Shown piece by piece: positions 12,301-26,011 of a stretch of 64,000 bases of DNA. Every line of letters starts with the position of its first letter. Position 1 is the first letter of the stretch. The position numbers were made by a program, and so were the translations under genes. Source of the stretch: Hemerocallis citrina. Lineage: Eukaryota; Streptophyta; Magnoliopsida; Asparagales; Asphodelaceae. The stretch covers positions 308,861,724 through 308,925,723 of the forward strand of contig CM030361.1 of the NCBI GenBank assembly GCA_017893485.1. The letters run 5' to 3'. The notes beneath the pieces were generated by a model. That model made no database searches. It had not been told where the DNA came from and saw nothing but the letters and a program-made list of their open reading frames with translations.

Positions 12301-15300
12301 TATGGAAAGATTTGATAGGCCATAAGGAGGTTAATATTGTTTCCTAATTTATAGGATCTGGATCTGATAGGATTTGATTGAGTCCTAATTTATAGGATCT
12401 GGATCTGATTGAGTGTGTATGAGTTTGTATAAGTAGGCTGATGAATGAATGAATAAAGTATGAACTTTTAACCCAAACTTTGGCAGGAGCCGTTGGATTT
12501 AACCCTGGAATTTCGCGGCATATCGACTTCATCTTGTGAAAGTACCGGGCAATCGTCATGTTGCGTTGCGCCATCGATAGCAGCTTATTCTCGAGAAGTT
12601 GTAGTCTTGCATTATTCTTCTTTGAAAAGAGTTACAAAAGTGTCCCATGCTTTCTTTGGTGTTTTGGCATCCCGGATGTGCTCCAACATTTCTTCTTCAA
12701 TTGTGATCTTTAAAGCAAACATCGCTTTGCCTGCTTTAATCTTCCACTTTCGCAAGATGCCATTGGCATCTTCTGCCGCCGGATGTGTAGCTTCACCACC
12801 ACCGACAACCTTCCAAAGGTCCTGACCTTGTAAGTAAAAGACTCTATACATGTTGCCCACATGTTGTAGTTTTTGTTGTTGAGCTTCTTGATTCCTCCAA
12901 CTACTTGAAGGTCACCCATTGATCCGGTAAGACTTCGACTATACCGAACAAGCTTGACTAACAAACTTGCAGAGTACCAAACTGCTCATGACTCAAGATA
13001 GCTCCACCAAGAACGATTCCTGACCGTCCCGCTTTGATACCAATTGTTAAGTAAAATTTAAAGTATACAACTCTATACTTACTAATATTGAACCCAAACA
13101 AGTAAACAAATTACTTGTATTATACCCCCAATAAAAGACACTACAACACTTTCCAAAGACCACTCACAATTTGAAGAAAAATACAAACATTCAAAAGAAA
13201 GCTCACAACTTACACGAAAGACTCCACACTCAAACTAAGAATACAAAGACTTTTGTTGTTGTTGTGAGGGTGCCTAAACCAAATGCAAGGGACGGTATTT
13301 ATTGTCCACTCCATGCAATCTACACCATACAAATATAAAATTAAGTATTAATCCTAACCATACATTATTACCACATTTTACACATTTCTCATAAGAAAAC
13401 TTACTTCTACATCCTTCTACAATTTTCTCTTAAAATATCTTCCTTCTACATTTGCTGAGAAGCTTCCATTGTCTCGGGTTTAGATAAATGGATTGGGCTT
13501 TTATTTTCCTTGGGCTGAAATAAAAATAAATATATTGGGCTTTGTAATGGGCTGAGGTTGTTTGTCACATAAATGTAGAAGTTGCTGTATTTACTGTTAA
13601 GTTACATAATAGTGCACGATTCATGTCTAGAACACATGCACCTTCAAGATGTTATAACATAGTAATTGATATAAAGAATTTTGTAAACCTAAGAATCAAG
13701 TACACTCATATCCACACCAAAACAAGGAGAATTTTGAAAAGCTATATTAAGATTGCTAGTTTCGTGTGTCCAACACAGCATGGCTATGCTTCACTGATGT
13801 GAACTGTTTGGCTAGTATCATTCACAGATTTAAGGAGCAGTATAACAGTAGAGCCATGCAACTTCCTTAGTAGTGAGCAGGGGAGACAAATCTAAGACAG
13901 ATTAAACTGGTAATTTTTAGGAAATTTTTTTAGGAGGATAGCAGTAATGTTGATCGTGGAAAGCTTGTATATAATGTGATTTTTTTTATAGGAACTCCTT
14001 CAGGTTGGATATAGCTAGAGTCAGTGGATGCTTTAACTTTCCCAAAGTGAACGTATAAGTGATATATTATGTTTCTTGTGATATCCAGTATGTAATTGGT
14101 TATACATCTTTGAATCTGATCAAAAACTTATTTCATCAATTGTGGAATTGTTTCAGGAGATCAGATAGATAACAATTGATTCTTGACTCAGAAAATATGC
14201 TAAACTAAGTAAGCGTATGCACAAGATGTGTTAGATATTTATATGCATGTGATTGAAGATCCAGGGGCAACCAATAATCTGACACAGGATACATGGCCTA
14301 AGGTTGAATGTACTGGGCAATAATAGATGGTACTTGTACAGGATTGGGCACCATTAAAACACAGAAAATTTTGAAGTAAAAGAACACACTAAAGTAGCTA
14401 TTGCCGTGTCGGATTCATGTGTCCAACACATGACAGACGACACGGCTATTAAATAGAAGTGTACAGGTGTGAAATGTTTGGCTAAAGTCGTTACACATTG
14501 AATGAGAAGTATAATTGTAGAGCCCTGCAATTTCCTTCCTAGGTACATGTCAAAGAGAGGTGTAGAGCTAGCTTATGATGAAAAATTTAAGGATATATTG
14601 CAGATCATGGATAGCTTGTATGCGATGAGAAATGTTCAATTGCTAGGAATTCCTTCAGGTTGGAGATGCAGAACTATGGATACTTCGACTTTCTGACAGT
14701 GAGCGGACAAGTTGTAAGTCTCTATTTCTTATGTCATCAAGAACTTATGTGGGGTAGTATATCCCTGGATTTGATCTGGAACATTTTCAAGCTAAATATT
14801 CGGTCAATTGTGGAATTCTTTTGACTAGATTACGTTGATAGAACATGATCGACTCATATCTCAGAAGATATGCTAAGATGCGTTGGATATGTTTGATGCA
14901 TGTAAGCTGACACATGATGTACAGTCCGAGGTTGAATGTATAGGCCAATAGTAGATGGTAATTCTTCAGGACTGGGATTTTGTCAATTGATACTGCAATT
15001 ATATTTCATACTACTAAAGAATTACAGGTCAATACTGAGCCCAAGATAGTACTTGTATAGGATTGGTATTTCTCCACAAATCTTTACATCGAGTTTATGG
15101 TGTAGTGAAACTCTGCACGTGACTGCAGCATACAGGCTGATTGTGGCATTGAAGGAATTGTGGTTTTGGTCAATTGAGGTGATCACATGAGGCAGACATG
15201 GATTTCAATTGTAAATTCTGTGATTACCTAACCAGGAATGTAGAATTTGGATGGTCATGGAAAGATTAGTGGGGATTTTGAGGCCACATGTGAGTGAGTT

Positions 15301-18300
15301 TCCTACTGATATTTCCACTGTTCAGATATGAGAGCATCTGTAGTCGTTTGCCATATATCCAAATTTTCCAAAATTTGGAAAAAAAATGCGTTGTAGTCGT
15401 TGGTCATTTACCCAAAATTTGGGTTTGGTCGCTACAGTAGCCGGCTATATTTGGCAATCGAAATGGCAATTGCCAAAATATAGCTAACGCCATTCATGCG
15501 CGCACTCAAAATTTCTATTTCCATTTGCCAAATAACCAAAAAATGGCTCACAATGACTACAGATGCTCTGAAGGACTAACATATGAAGAGGATTTGGAGA
15601 GATATAAGACCGTTAGAAAAGAAGTTAAGAAAGCGGTAATAGATGCAAAAGAAAAAAAACTTATGGTGATTTATACACAAAATTAGAAACTAAAGGAGAA
15701 AATAACATTAATAAGCTTGCTAAACAAAGAGATAGAAAAATAAAAGATCTGGATACAATTAGGTGTATTAAGAGCGAGGATTCAAGAGTCTTGATAAAAG
15801 ATGAGAAAATTAAGGAAAGATGGCGAAAGTACTTTGAGAAGTGATTAAATGAAAAAGGTTGTGGGTAACTTAAATATAGAGGACTCGAGGGAGAGTCGAC
15901 AGCATATATTTTTCCGTAGAATTAGGACATGCAAGGTTCGAAATGCTCTAGGAAGGATGAAAATAAGAAAAACTTTAGGATCAGATGATATATCCATTGA
16001 AGTTTGGAAGTGTCGTGGGGATGTAGGAGTGAGTTGGCTAACAAAATTATTTAATGAAATTCTGAGGACTAAGAAGATACCCGATGAATGGAGAAAGAGT
16101 ATTTTAACACATATAAAAATAAATGAGATATACAAAGTTGCTCAAACTACCGAGAAATTAAATTAATGAGTCATACGATGAAAATTTGGGAAAGAGTGAT
16201 CGAACAGACTGAAACTAGAAACTACAAAGTCTGAGAATCAGTTTGGGTTTATGTCGGAGAGGTCAACAATGAAAGCAATTTATGTACTGAGGAGACTTAT
16301 GAAAAAATATATGGAAAATAAGAAAGATCTACATATAGTTTTTATAGATCTAGAAAAAACATATGATGAAATCCCTCGAGACATAGTATAGTGGGTGTTA
16401 TACAATAAAAGAGTAACTATTCGGTGTATTGAGGTAATTAAGGATATGTATGTATGAGCAACGACCACAATTAGAACAATCACAAAAAAGACCAGTGATT
16501 TTCTAATTACAGTTTCTAATTACAGTAGGTTGACACCAAGGTTCGGCTTTAAGCCCCTACCTTTTTACTTTGGTTATGGATGAATTGACGCGAGGAATAC
16601 AAGATGAGGTGTCTTGGTGTATGCTTTTTGCCGATGACATTGTCTTAGTGGACGAGACTAGAGCAGGAGTCAAATGCTAAATTAGAATTGTGAAACTTTG
16701 GAAGCTTAGAGACTTTAGGATAAGCAGAACTAAAACAGAGTATATGGAGTGTAATTTTAGTGATATTCGGAACACAACTGAGGAAGTAGTGAAGCTTGAT
16801 GACCAAGAGATACCTAAGAGATGTCGTTTCCGATATTTAGGCTCGATTATACAAAGATATGGGGAGATTTGTGAATGAGGTGCCTTGGTGTATGCTTTTT
16901 GCCGATGACATCGTCTTAGTGGACGAGACTAGAGCAGGAGTCAAATGCTAAATTAGAATTGTAGAGAGAAACTTTGGAAGCTTAGAGACTTTAGGATAAG
17001 CAGAACTAAAACAGAGTATATGAAGTGTAATTTTAGTGATATTCGGAACACAACTGAGGAAGTAGTGAAGCTTGATGACCAAGAGATACCTAAGAGATGT
17101 ATCCGATATTTAGGCTCGATTATACAAAGATATGGGGAGATTTGTGAAGATGTTATACATAGGATCCAAGCAGAGTGGCTTAAGTGGAGAAGTGTCAGTG
17201 GTGTTTTGTGTGGCAAACATATACATTTGAAGTTGAAGAAAAAAAATTATAGGACGGCTGTTAGACCAACAATGATGTATGGAGCAGAGTGTTGGGCAAC
17301 AAAAAAATATGTCCAAATGAGTGTAACGGAGTTGAGGATGCTACGATGGTTGTGTGGTAAAACAAGGATAGAATTAGAGCATATACGAGACATACTAAAG
17401 GTAGCTCCAATCCAAAGATAAGTTAAGAGAGAATCGCCTCCGGTGATTTGGACATGTCGCACGTAGACCTAGTAGTGCCCCTATTAGAAGAAGTGATTTG
17501 ATAACTATCGAGGGTAGAGTTAGGGGTAGAGGAAGACCTAAACTAACTTGGGTGGAAACGGGACTTCGTTAGGATTGGAGAATTTGATATGATAGCTTGT
17601 GTCTTTACAGCAGATATTGCGTTAAACCGAGCATAATGGAAAATCAGGTTCCCCAACTAGTTTGGGATAAAGGCTTTGTTGTTGTTGTTGTTATATATAT
17701 ATATGAAGGGCTGATACATAACCTGCAATGATGCAGAAAATGTACCTTGATACCTTAAAATCAAGGACCTGATATGGTGTGCAGTTGTGCACTAGAACCA
17801 ACACTATAGAATGCTTACTTTTGTACAAGTAATTTACCCTAGATAATTGAACATAATAAATTTTCTACATATATTGACAACTAGAAAATGATGAATATGA
17901 AAGATACAGATGGGGCTCAGTTCGGTGTACCCTTGTTTAAGTGCTCATTGGTCTAGAAACAGATTGGATATGGGATTGGGTAAGGATCTACCTATAACCA
18001 TGTTTGCCAAATCATGATATGTATTCTATATCATTTCCCTAGTATATCGTATCATATTATATTGTTCGACCATTTAATGAATGGGCGAAAGCTAAACAAT
18101 GAATGATAAATTAATAGATATGATCATAATTCCTCAAAACGAAGGTAATTTTATGACTTCAAAGGGATACGGATATGTGCGAGCTTGCCAATTGCCAAGT
18201 AATACAAGTTACGGCTCGCTCCATCCTAACTAGCAACTAAATACAGGAATGAACTAAAACATAGTATACCAAACATAGTACCACAACATTGAAGATGATT

Positions 18301-21300
18301 CAAAAATCATCCTAATAGATGTACAATGAAAGCTCCTCATCTGATCAATCTTTTTACTTGTTTTTTTGCATATAGAAATACAAACAACTTAAATAAAAGC
18401 TTTTCTTCAATTAGTTTTTAGTTGTTTTTTTTAAAGTTTTTTTTATTTATACAACACAGCCTGAAAGATGTTCAAAACATTACATAAGAGAAAAGAAAAC
18501 AGTTTACATCTTCTTGTATATTGTATAGTATTCAAATTTCAAATTGGTGTATTTAAGAATATAAGAAAAATATCATGTGTCAATATTATTTAAGAAAATA
18601 GAGCACCTTTCACATTAGCATTATTTGCTTCTTCAATCTATGTCAAGAAAGGTGCTCTATTGTTTGTTTAGTTGTTTTGATCAAAGCTAATTTGTTTTGC
18701 CCATTGCTTGTTTATTTGTTCCTAAAAGATGGAAGATGAAAGCACACAAGGAAGAAGTATAGAAATTGTATTGCAAGTCTTGTAAGATTAATCATATGGA
18801 AGAGTTGCAGGAGTAACAACCAGAAGTGTAGAATGGTGACACTAGAGAACAGTTCTGAAGAGGAAAACTAACTGAGATTATGTAAGACAACATAGGGATA
18901 GTATGCAGAGAAGCACAAGTTCGAAATTGAGAAGAAGATGATGATGCAACACAAATCTTATGATCGATGTCTTGGGTTGGGACCGTATAGTTTTGAGCGA
19001 CCGCAACAACCACACAACGGAGAAGAAGATGATGATGTAAGACAACATAGGGATAGTATGCAGAGAAGCACAAGTTCGAAAATGAGAAGAAGACGATGAT
19101 GCAACACAAATCTTATGATCGATGCAACACAAATATTATCTCTTTATGTAGTGGGTTGGGACCGTATAGTTTTGAGCAGCGACCGCAACCACACAACGGA
19201 GAAGATGATAAAGCAATACAAGTACTATTACCTATTACAGGAATCACAAGGATAAATCTCTCTTTCGAGTAAGTATTGAAGGATCCTTCTCAAATTCTAT
19301 GTATTTCCTATCATTTGAGTATCTCATGTGGCTAGTTGTATGCCTACAATTTATAATGTAGGCCAAGTTAAAACCTAAGATTAGGGTTTATGGAACGATA
19401 AGATAACTGAAGTGTTCAATCGTGATTTCTCAAAATTCAAGTTTACAGAGATTTGCATAACTTGGAGGGTCTTTTAAAATATTGGAGTTTAGTTAATTTT
19501 GGTTGGTCCATAGAAACACCAAAGAAATTGAGGAATACTTCTTGAGCATAGGTAGACGAGTGATATCCAAGATAGCTAATCTTTAATTACACTCAAGGGT
19601 ATAACCTAGGTTTATGGGTGGGTCCTAAACTTGCCGTTATTCGGCACGAGATGAAAGATGCCCATCGCTGCTATGACCTAGATTTTATGGCTCGACATAA
19701 ATAACTTTTAATTTTGTGGGATAGTAATAGTACTTCTAGTATTCTAACTCATACCATACATCTTATCTCATTTTGGACTACAACTGTTGCTACAGGTCTG
19801 AGAGGGAGGATCACCAGAGTCTTCCAGGTTGACAAGTACGACGATGAGAAAGTTGAGTTCGGGCCCACCCTGGACTAAGCGGCCAGACAGCTTCTAGATA
19901 CTCATCTTCCAGAGTTTTGTTGGAAGGACCATTATGTGTGTGCTTGTTTTATTTTTGTACTTGTTAGGTTGTACTACTTTTGGATATGTTCCGCTCCAGA
20001 GCGTTGTTGGAGGTTTATGTTTTATTTCCTATTCTGTTGTCTTTGTTTCCTCTCTATTATGGGATTGTTTTATTAAATTCTTATTAATGAAATAGGGTGA
20101 TGGTATTCCACCTTTTCTCTCTCTCTTTCTATATATACACTAGTATTTTTACATGCGATATGTGTTAAGAAATAGTTTTGGAGTTGGATGTGCGTTGTAT
20201 GTAATCGAAAAAATATTTTGAAGAAAAAGCTACGATTTGTACATGTAATACACATGTTTATATCTAGAATTTGAGTTGTACATTCAACATATGTTGTTGG
20301 AGGTTTATGTTTTATTTCCTACTCTGTTGTCTTTGTTTCCTCTCTATTATGGGATTGTTTTATTAAATTCTTATTAATGAAATAGGGTGATGGTATTCCA
20401 CCTTTTCTCTCTCTTTCTATATATACACTAGTATTTTTCACGTGCGATGCACGTTGTGATAAGAGATGCAGGATTTTTACATGCAATATGTGTTAAGAAA
20501 TAGTTTTGGAGTTGGATGTGCGTTGTATGTAATCGAAAAAATATTTTGAGGAAAAAGCTACGATTTGTACATGTAATACACATGTTTATATCTAGAATTT
20601 GAGTTGTACATTCAACATATGTGTATGTTTGGTGTTAAAAAATATTGAAAATTTATTCTGCACGTGCGTTACACGTTTTAAATAGGTGAAATTTTGTTTG
20701 TTTGTTAGTTTTTGTTGTAATTAATGGGAGAGTTTGAGTTGCACGTACGATACACGGGTTTGTATGTTGACAAATTACAACTCCAACTCTCTCATTATAT
20801 GTAGAGATATATAGAGATAGAGATATATATAGAACCGAACTTTGTTTCCAAACAAAGTCATTAAAAGATTTTGTTTTGATAGTAGTTTTACTAAGATCCA
20901 AACCAAGAAAAGAAAGATCCAGTTACCAATTTTTTGAATTCAATTCAAATTAGGATTATCCAATTTTAGTATTCTTTTTATAATATTGTAAAATGTTTGA
21001 TGGAAAAATTAATTATTATAGAAAAACTAATTAGTAAAAGGGTCCTCATAGAATATGCAAATAAACAAACAAACAAGAAATTAAGGTACATGACCAATGA
21101 ATATATCATATCTCAATAACTAAGCACAAATTTTCACCTCTTTATGAAAGAAAAGAAAGCCACAAATTATCCATATGCGTACATCATGAACTAATGTATT
21201 GCGTACTTATAAAATATTAAAATCCATTTGCACTTTGGGAAAAAGGAAAACAAAATTGATATGTTTTGGATTATCCATTGGATTTTTGGGTTTGGATCCT

Positions 21301-24300
21301 CATATTTAAGATACAAAGAGTAAGTATGATTTAGACATTAGCCTCTTTAATACTGTTGTTTGAGTTTTAACTTAAGAATTCGAATAAAATGGAAAGATGA
21401 CGAGGTTACTTTAACAAGTTATTAAATAAAAATGTTGTGGGCAACTTAAATATTGAAGAATTGAGAGGGAGTCAAGAACATATGTTTTTCCGTGGAATTA
21501 GGATATCAAATGTTCGAAATGTTCTAGAAATGATAAAAATAGGAAAAGCTGATCGGATGGTTTGTGACCTTACAGAAGATATTGCACTAAATCGAGCAGA
21601 ATGAAAACTAGAATTCATGTAGCCGACCTCAACTAGTTGAGAAAAAATTGAAGTTGGGTCTCTAATAAGCACACAAATTATCTACAAGTGTCCAATAAGA
21701 GTTGTTTCTATTTTGCAATGGAACATTACACAGAGGGAGGAGGATCATTAACACAATGTTCCTAACTCAACCACAGACATTTGGGAGACCATTAGAGAAA
21801 CACACATTATACTAGGGGGCATAAAGGCATGGAATTTAGCTATAGCTGCAACAATTTGGAGTCTTTGGCTAGAAAGAAATGACTTTATTTTTCGCAACAG
21901 TCAGTGTAGATTATCTTACTTAATGCACAAAATTTTTGTTCTAATCCATGACTGGGCAGGTGCAAAGGAGGTGGCCAAGAGAATCAGGAACAAAGAAGGA
22001 GAGTAGCAAAGGAGGAGATCTAGGAAGTGTGATCCGTTCATGCAGGATAGGGGTGGTCAGCAGTTTTCATCACTATAGCCGCAGCTAATCTTGTATCGTT
22101 ATCTCCGTCTTTGTATTTTAAATTATGTCTTTTACTTTGTTTAGATTGTGACTCGGTCGAGCAAAGGTATCTGTAATATTAATGGTTGTACTACTTGTTT
22201 TCTTAATCCTCATTAATGAGACGATGACTTCGGTCATCTTTTATCCCAAAAAAAACACAATGTTCTTACACGGGAGTGCTTATAATAAGCCAGGACTTCT
22301 CAAGAGTCTAGAATGGGAAGACTGGTTCAAATCGACTAATGCTCTTATGCTAAATTAAAGATGGGTTTTTTTTTCTCTGACCCTAAGTTGCTTTAATTAT
22401 CAGTCAACACATAAGATCCCTCAAAGTTCACTTTTTAAATTAAGTGGTCTTAATTGCACGTGTCTATCACATGTTTTCTTTTTACATATTTAACAAAATT
22501 ACCCTTAGGTTTGGTAGTGGAAGGAAGGAGTTGGAGGATGGCGGCGGCGGCGACGGCGGCAGTGAAGGCGGTGTGGAAGAAGAAGATGATATTTTGAAAA
22601 TTTTGATTCAAAATAATTCAAGTGATACTTGGGGGTTTTGTGCGTTGACTAAAAATGGAGGGGTTTCCCGTGTTTGACCAATGTTTTATGCTGATTTTCT
22701 GCTATTTACCCTATTAAACTTGAAAGTTCACTCTAGATTTTCTTAACATGACTTGAAATTTGTGGTTATGTGACTTCGGTTTTAACTTATTATTATGTTA
22801 AAATGTTAAATTGTTCGAATTTGGTATTCTTTTTTAGTACTAGAATAGAATTTATTTATTTTTTAATGATATTATTTATATACTTTATATTGAATGTACC
22901 CAAAACTGCACTCCGATCCAGTGTTACCATGTTGACAATATGTCTTGGTTCCCATGTTTGCGATATGTATTGGTTTGGGGTACTAGTTTAGGATCACAGT
23001 CCGTTACCTTGAGCGGTACGTAGTGTGTAAGGGGTAGAATGAATTGGAACTCTCATTCGCGTAGTACGTATACATATGTATACATATATGTGTATGTGTG
23101 CATTATTGATAGAAACCAAGAGAAATTAATATGTAAAACCATTAGTCACATAATTCAATTGAACTCTATGACTAGTTAAGGAAAGTCTAAAGAGTAGTTC
23201 ATGGGTTAGTAAGTAGTGTGTTTATTTTGAAGATATGGAAGAAGAAAAATTATGTGCCGTTCACTATTTTAAAATATCCGGATCGAGAACTCACCATAAA
23301 CCGAGAACTCACCATAAATTGGATTGCAAAATCCGGATCGTGGTCCGGAGGCAGGTTGATCGAACCCGGAAACACTACTTGAAACATATTTGATCGAGAA
23401 ATTGCGTATCTGCATTTTCGTTTCTGTTGTGCTCGTATCAGAATCCGTATTCGTGCTACATAGCTCTGATGCAACCAAAACTACACCCATCCCACCATTC
23501 TTTATGTACTTCCATCTATTATTCTTCTAACTTGAAATTCTTGATCTCTAACCCAAATTCGATATCACATATGATTAACCGTTTTAATGTTTGCACTCTT
23601 CTACTCACAAATGGGAGCTAACTCATGAAGAAGGATGAAGAAAGAAACTTTGAAGAAATGAGACAGATCAGGCAAAAATAAATAAATAAAAATCCTAATG
23701 CACTTAGATTTTTCCCTTTAATTGTGAAAGTCGAGGGTATGTATATATATAGGAATAAGGGGGCTAGTGTGTCATTTGTAGCCAACTTAGGTAGACATCC
23801 CCAAACTTACATTTCCAAAATAAAAATATACATTGTACTTTTTTAGAATTGAAATACACACCTTTAGATGTGATCAACGCTTTAAAAAAAGTGAGCATCT
23901 GAAAAATCTCAATTGAATTCAATAAGATTTAACCGTTTATAATGCGACAAATTTTTTGATATTTTAGGATTGCTTATTTTTAGGTCGCATGATGAGAAAC
24001 TCATCGAATTGATTGCAATTTTTGTCTGTGGCTAAAAAATTTAGCCATCCATTATGTCATTAGAAAAATAAAGAACTTTAGCTATATAACTTTTTTACAT
24101 TATAAAACATAAGTATAACTTCAAATAACTGGATTTTATACCCTCAAGCTATCTAAGGCATGTCGAATAAGATGGACGGCTTAGATATATATAGGAGTGC
24201 ACTACTAATACTAACTAATATTTCTTTCTAGTAAGGTTGAAACTTAACCTGTTAGCTGGTGGAGTCTTGAAGTACATTCCCGCATAGCATCAAAGGCTAG

Positions 24301-25951
24301 AAAGGGAGTTGCTCAGTAGCATCAAGGGTGTCCACCGAGAAGTTGTTCAGTACAAGAATAGATCTTATAGACTATATTAGGATCCAATACCCGCTAATGT
24401 TTAAGAGCTATCGGATATGAGATTTCTCAGATCCAACCGCTTAGAACATTTCACTTAAGTTGAAGGGGAAAAAACCCGCAAAAAAAAACTAGGTATGGAC
24501 CGTATGGTTCAAAAAATCGGTCCAAAAAAAAGCAAAAGAAAAAAAAACTCTCATCTTTTGATAGCTCTCTCTTTCTCTCTTTCTCTCTCCTCCCCCCCCC
24601 CCCTCCCCCCCTCCTCTTCCGCATGTCTGCCACCAACACCACGCCGCCGCCATCCTCCTCCACCACCACCATCACCACCGCCATTACCACCATCGCCATC
24701 TACCCCACCTCCATTACCCTATTAGAACCATCATCGCCGCCACCATCGGCACCACCACCTAAAGTCGCCAAATTCAATGCTTCCCCTACACCTCTCCACC
24801 ACCACAACCACGTTCAAAAGTTGGTTTAATGTTTCTGTGATTAGGATGAGAGATCAAATTGTACATAGAGAGAGAGAGAGCCCAAAATAGCGATGATTCT
24901 TTTGAGAGATGAAAGATACAAGTGCGTTGAGCCGCTTCTAAAACTTCAAAGTTTTAGCCTAGTGGCAGAGACTTTCGCATGATATCAGAGCTCCACAGGT
25001 TTGAATCTTGCTGGGTGTGTTTATTTATTTCGGAATTAAAAAAGAAAAAGAATAGATTTCATTGCTTACATCTTTGGTCTCGGCCCACAATTTATTGGAC
25101 ATTTATCTCGTTACTTTGGCAGTTTGGCCCTTTTTTTTAAATTTAAAAAAAGGGCCCTCACCTTGAGTGGGTGTGTTAAAAAACAAGTGCAATTTTTCTC
25201 AATCCTTCTAAAATATTGAAATTTTAGCCTAGTGGGATGAACTTTCACTGTCTCTCTCTCTCTTTCTATATATAGACAAAGTTGTGCACTCGCCATGGTG
25301 TGCCTTCAGACCATCGTACGGATGATAGACATGTAAATCAATGTCAACAGTTTGGATCATCTATGCGACAGCCCGAAGGACGAGTGCATACAGAGGCGAG
25401 TGTACAACTGAAACCGAAGGAGAATATATATCTATATAATAAAACATAAAGAAAGCTATCAAGTGACTCTATTTAATAGGGTTGAAATCAATGGTCCAGA
25501 TATAACCTCACAAAACATATTTTTCCGCCCAAAAGTTCCCCCCAAAAGTCAAATTCAAATCCCCCCAAAACAACTCCTTTATTTATTTATTTATCTCTCT
25601 CTCTCTCTCTCTATTTACTCAGAAATTTATATTTTTAGATTTCAGGTATGTAAATTTTCAGATTTTTTATGCATTTTTTATTGCCATGTTATATTGAAAA
25701 TAACAAATATCTCATCAACAATTAAATTTCATCATTTTTCACACTCAAAGTTCTAAGAAGTTGGATTTTACACCCCCATTTATAATTATTTTTTAACATA
25801 TAATAATAGAAATATAGACTTTTATTTACAACTAATTATTGTTTTACTATTCAAACTTAACCTACATAATTGTTGTTGTACTGTTTAAAAGATTTTCATA
25901 TGGTGTATCGTTCCGAAGACGTTCCTAGGCACGTGCCCACGGGCTAATCTA

Positions 25952-26011
<60 letters not shown>

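Larger units (their letters stand above)
7083..12485 (+). mobile_element. Ty1/Copia retrotransposon 2, inserted in the gag of element 1
   Basis: 188-190 bp LTRs at both ends, a PBS after the left LTR and a polypurine tract before the right one, flanked by the 5-bp target duplication GGAGC (7078-7082 and 12486-12490). Almost all of gag is missing: only about 25 codons lie between ATG 7441 and the protease motif SSWILDTSC. It was therefore a deletion derivative needing a helper. Its pol is further split by a hAT insertion at 8674-10144. By eye the LTRs differ by two substitutions and one 2-bp indel, so insertion is fairly recent. Confidence 0.94.
2912..13569 (-). mobile_element. Ty1/Copia retrotransposon 1 (outer element of the nest)
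   Basis: Two related LTRs flank gag-protease-integrase-RT-RNase H remnants, all on the minus strand, with the PBS beside the right LTR and the purine tract beside the left one. It is split by Copia element 2 at 7083-12485, so the outer element is about 5.25 kb without it. The reading frame is broken many times, so it is inactive. No matching target duplication is visible: 2907-2911 is GCCCA and 13570-13574 is TAAAT. The ends may have mutated or recombined. Confidence 0.9.

Noticed and set aside
12493..12825. 110-codon plus-strand frame
   Set aside because: Antisense shadow of the gag remnant of Copia element 1.
22444..22677. Gly-rich open frame with [10 protein letters not shown]
   Set aside because: A short GCG/GGC triplet repeat accounts for it; the rest of the frame has no protein texture.
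24495..24829. Pro/Thr/Ser-rich open frames
   Set aside because: They arise from CT and CCA/CCG simple repeats, with no promoter, family motif or conserved frame.
24955..25008. Functional tRNA gene
   Set aside because: Boxes A and B are present but acceptor and anticodon stems cannot be drawn; a SINE head fits better.
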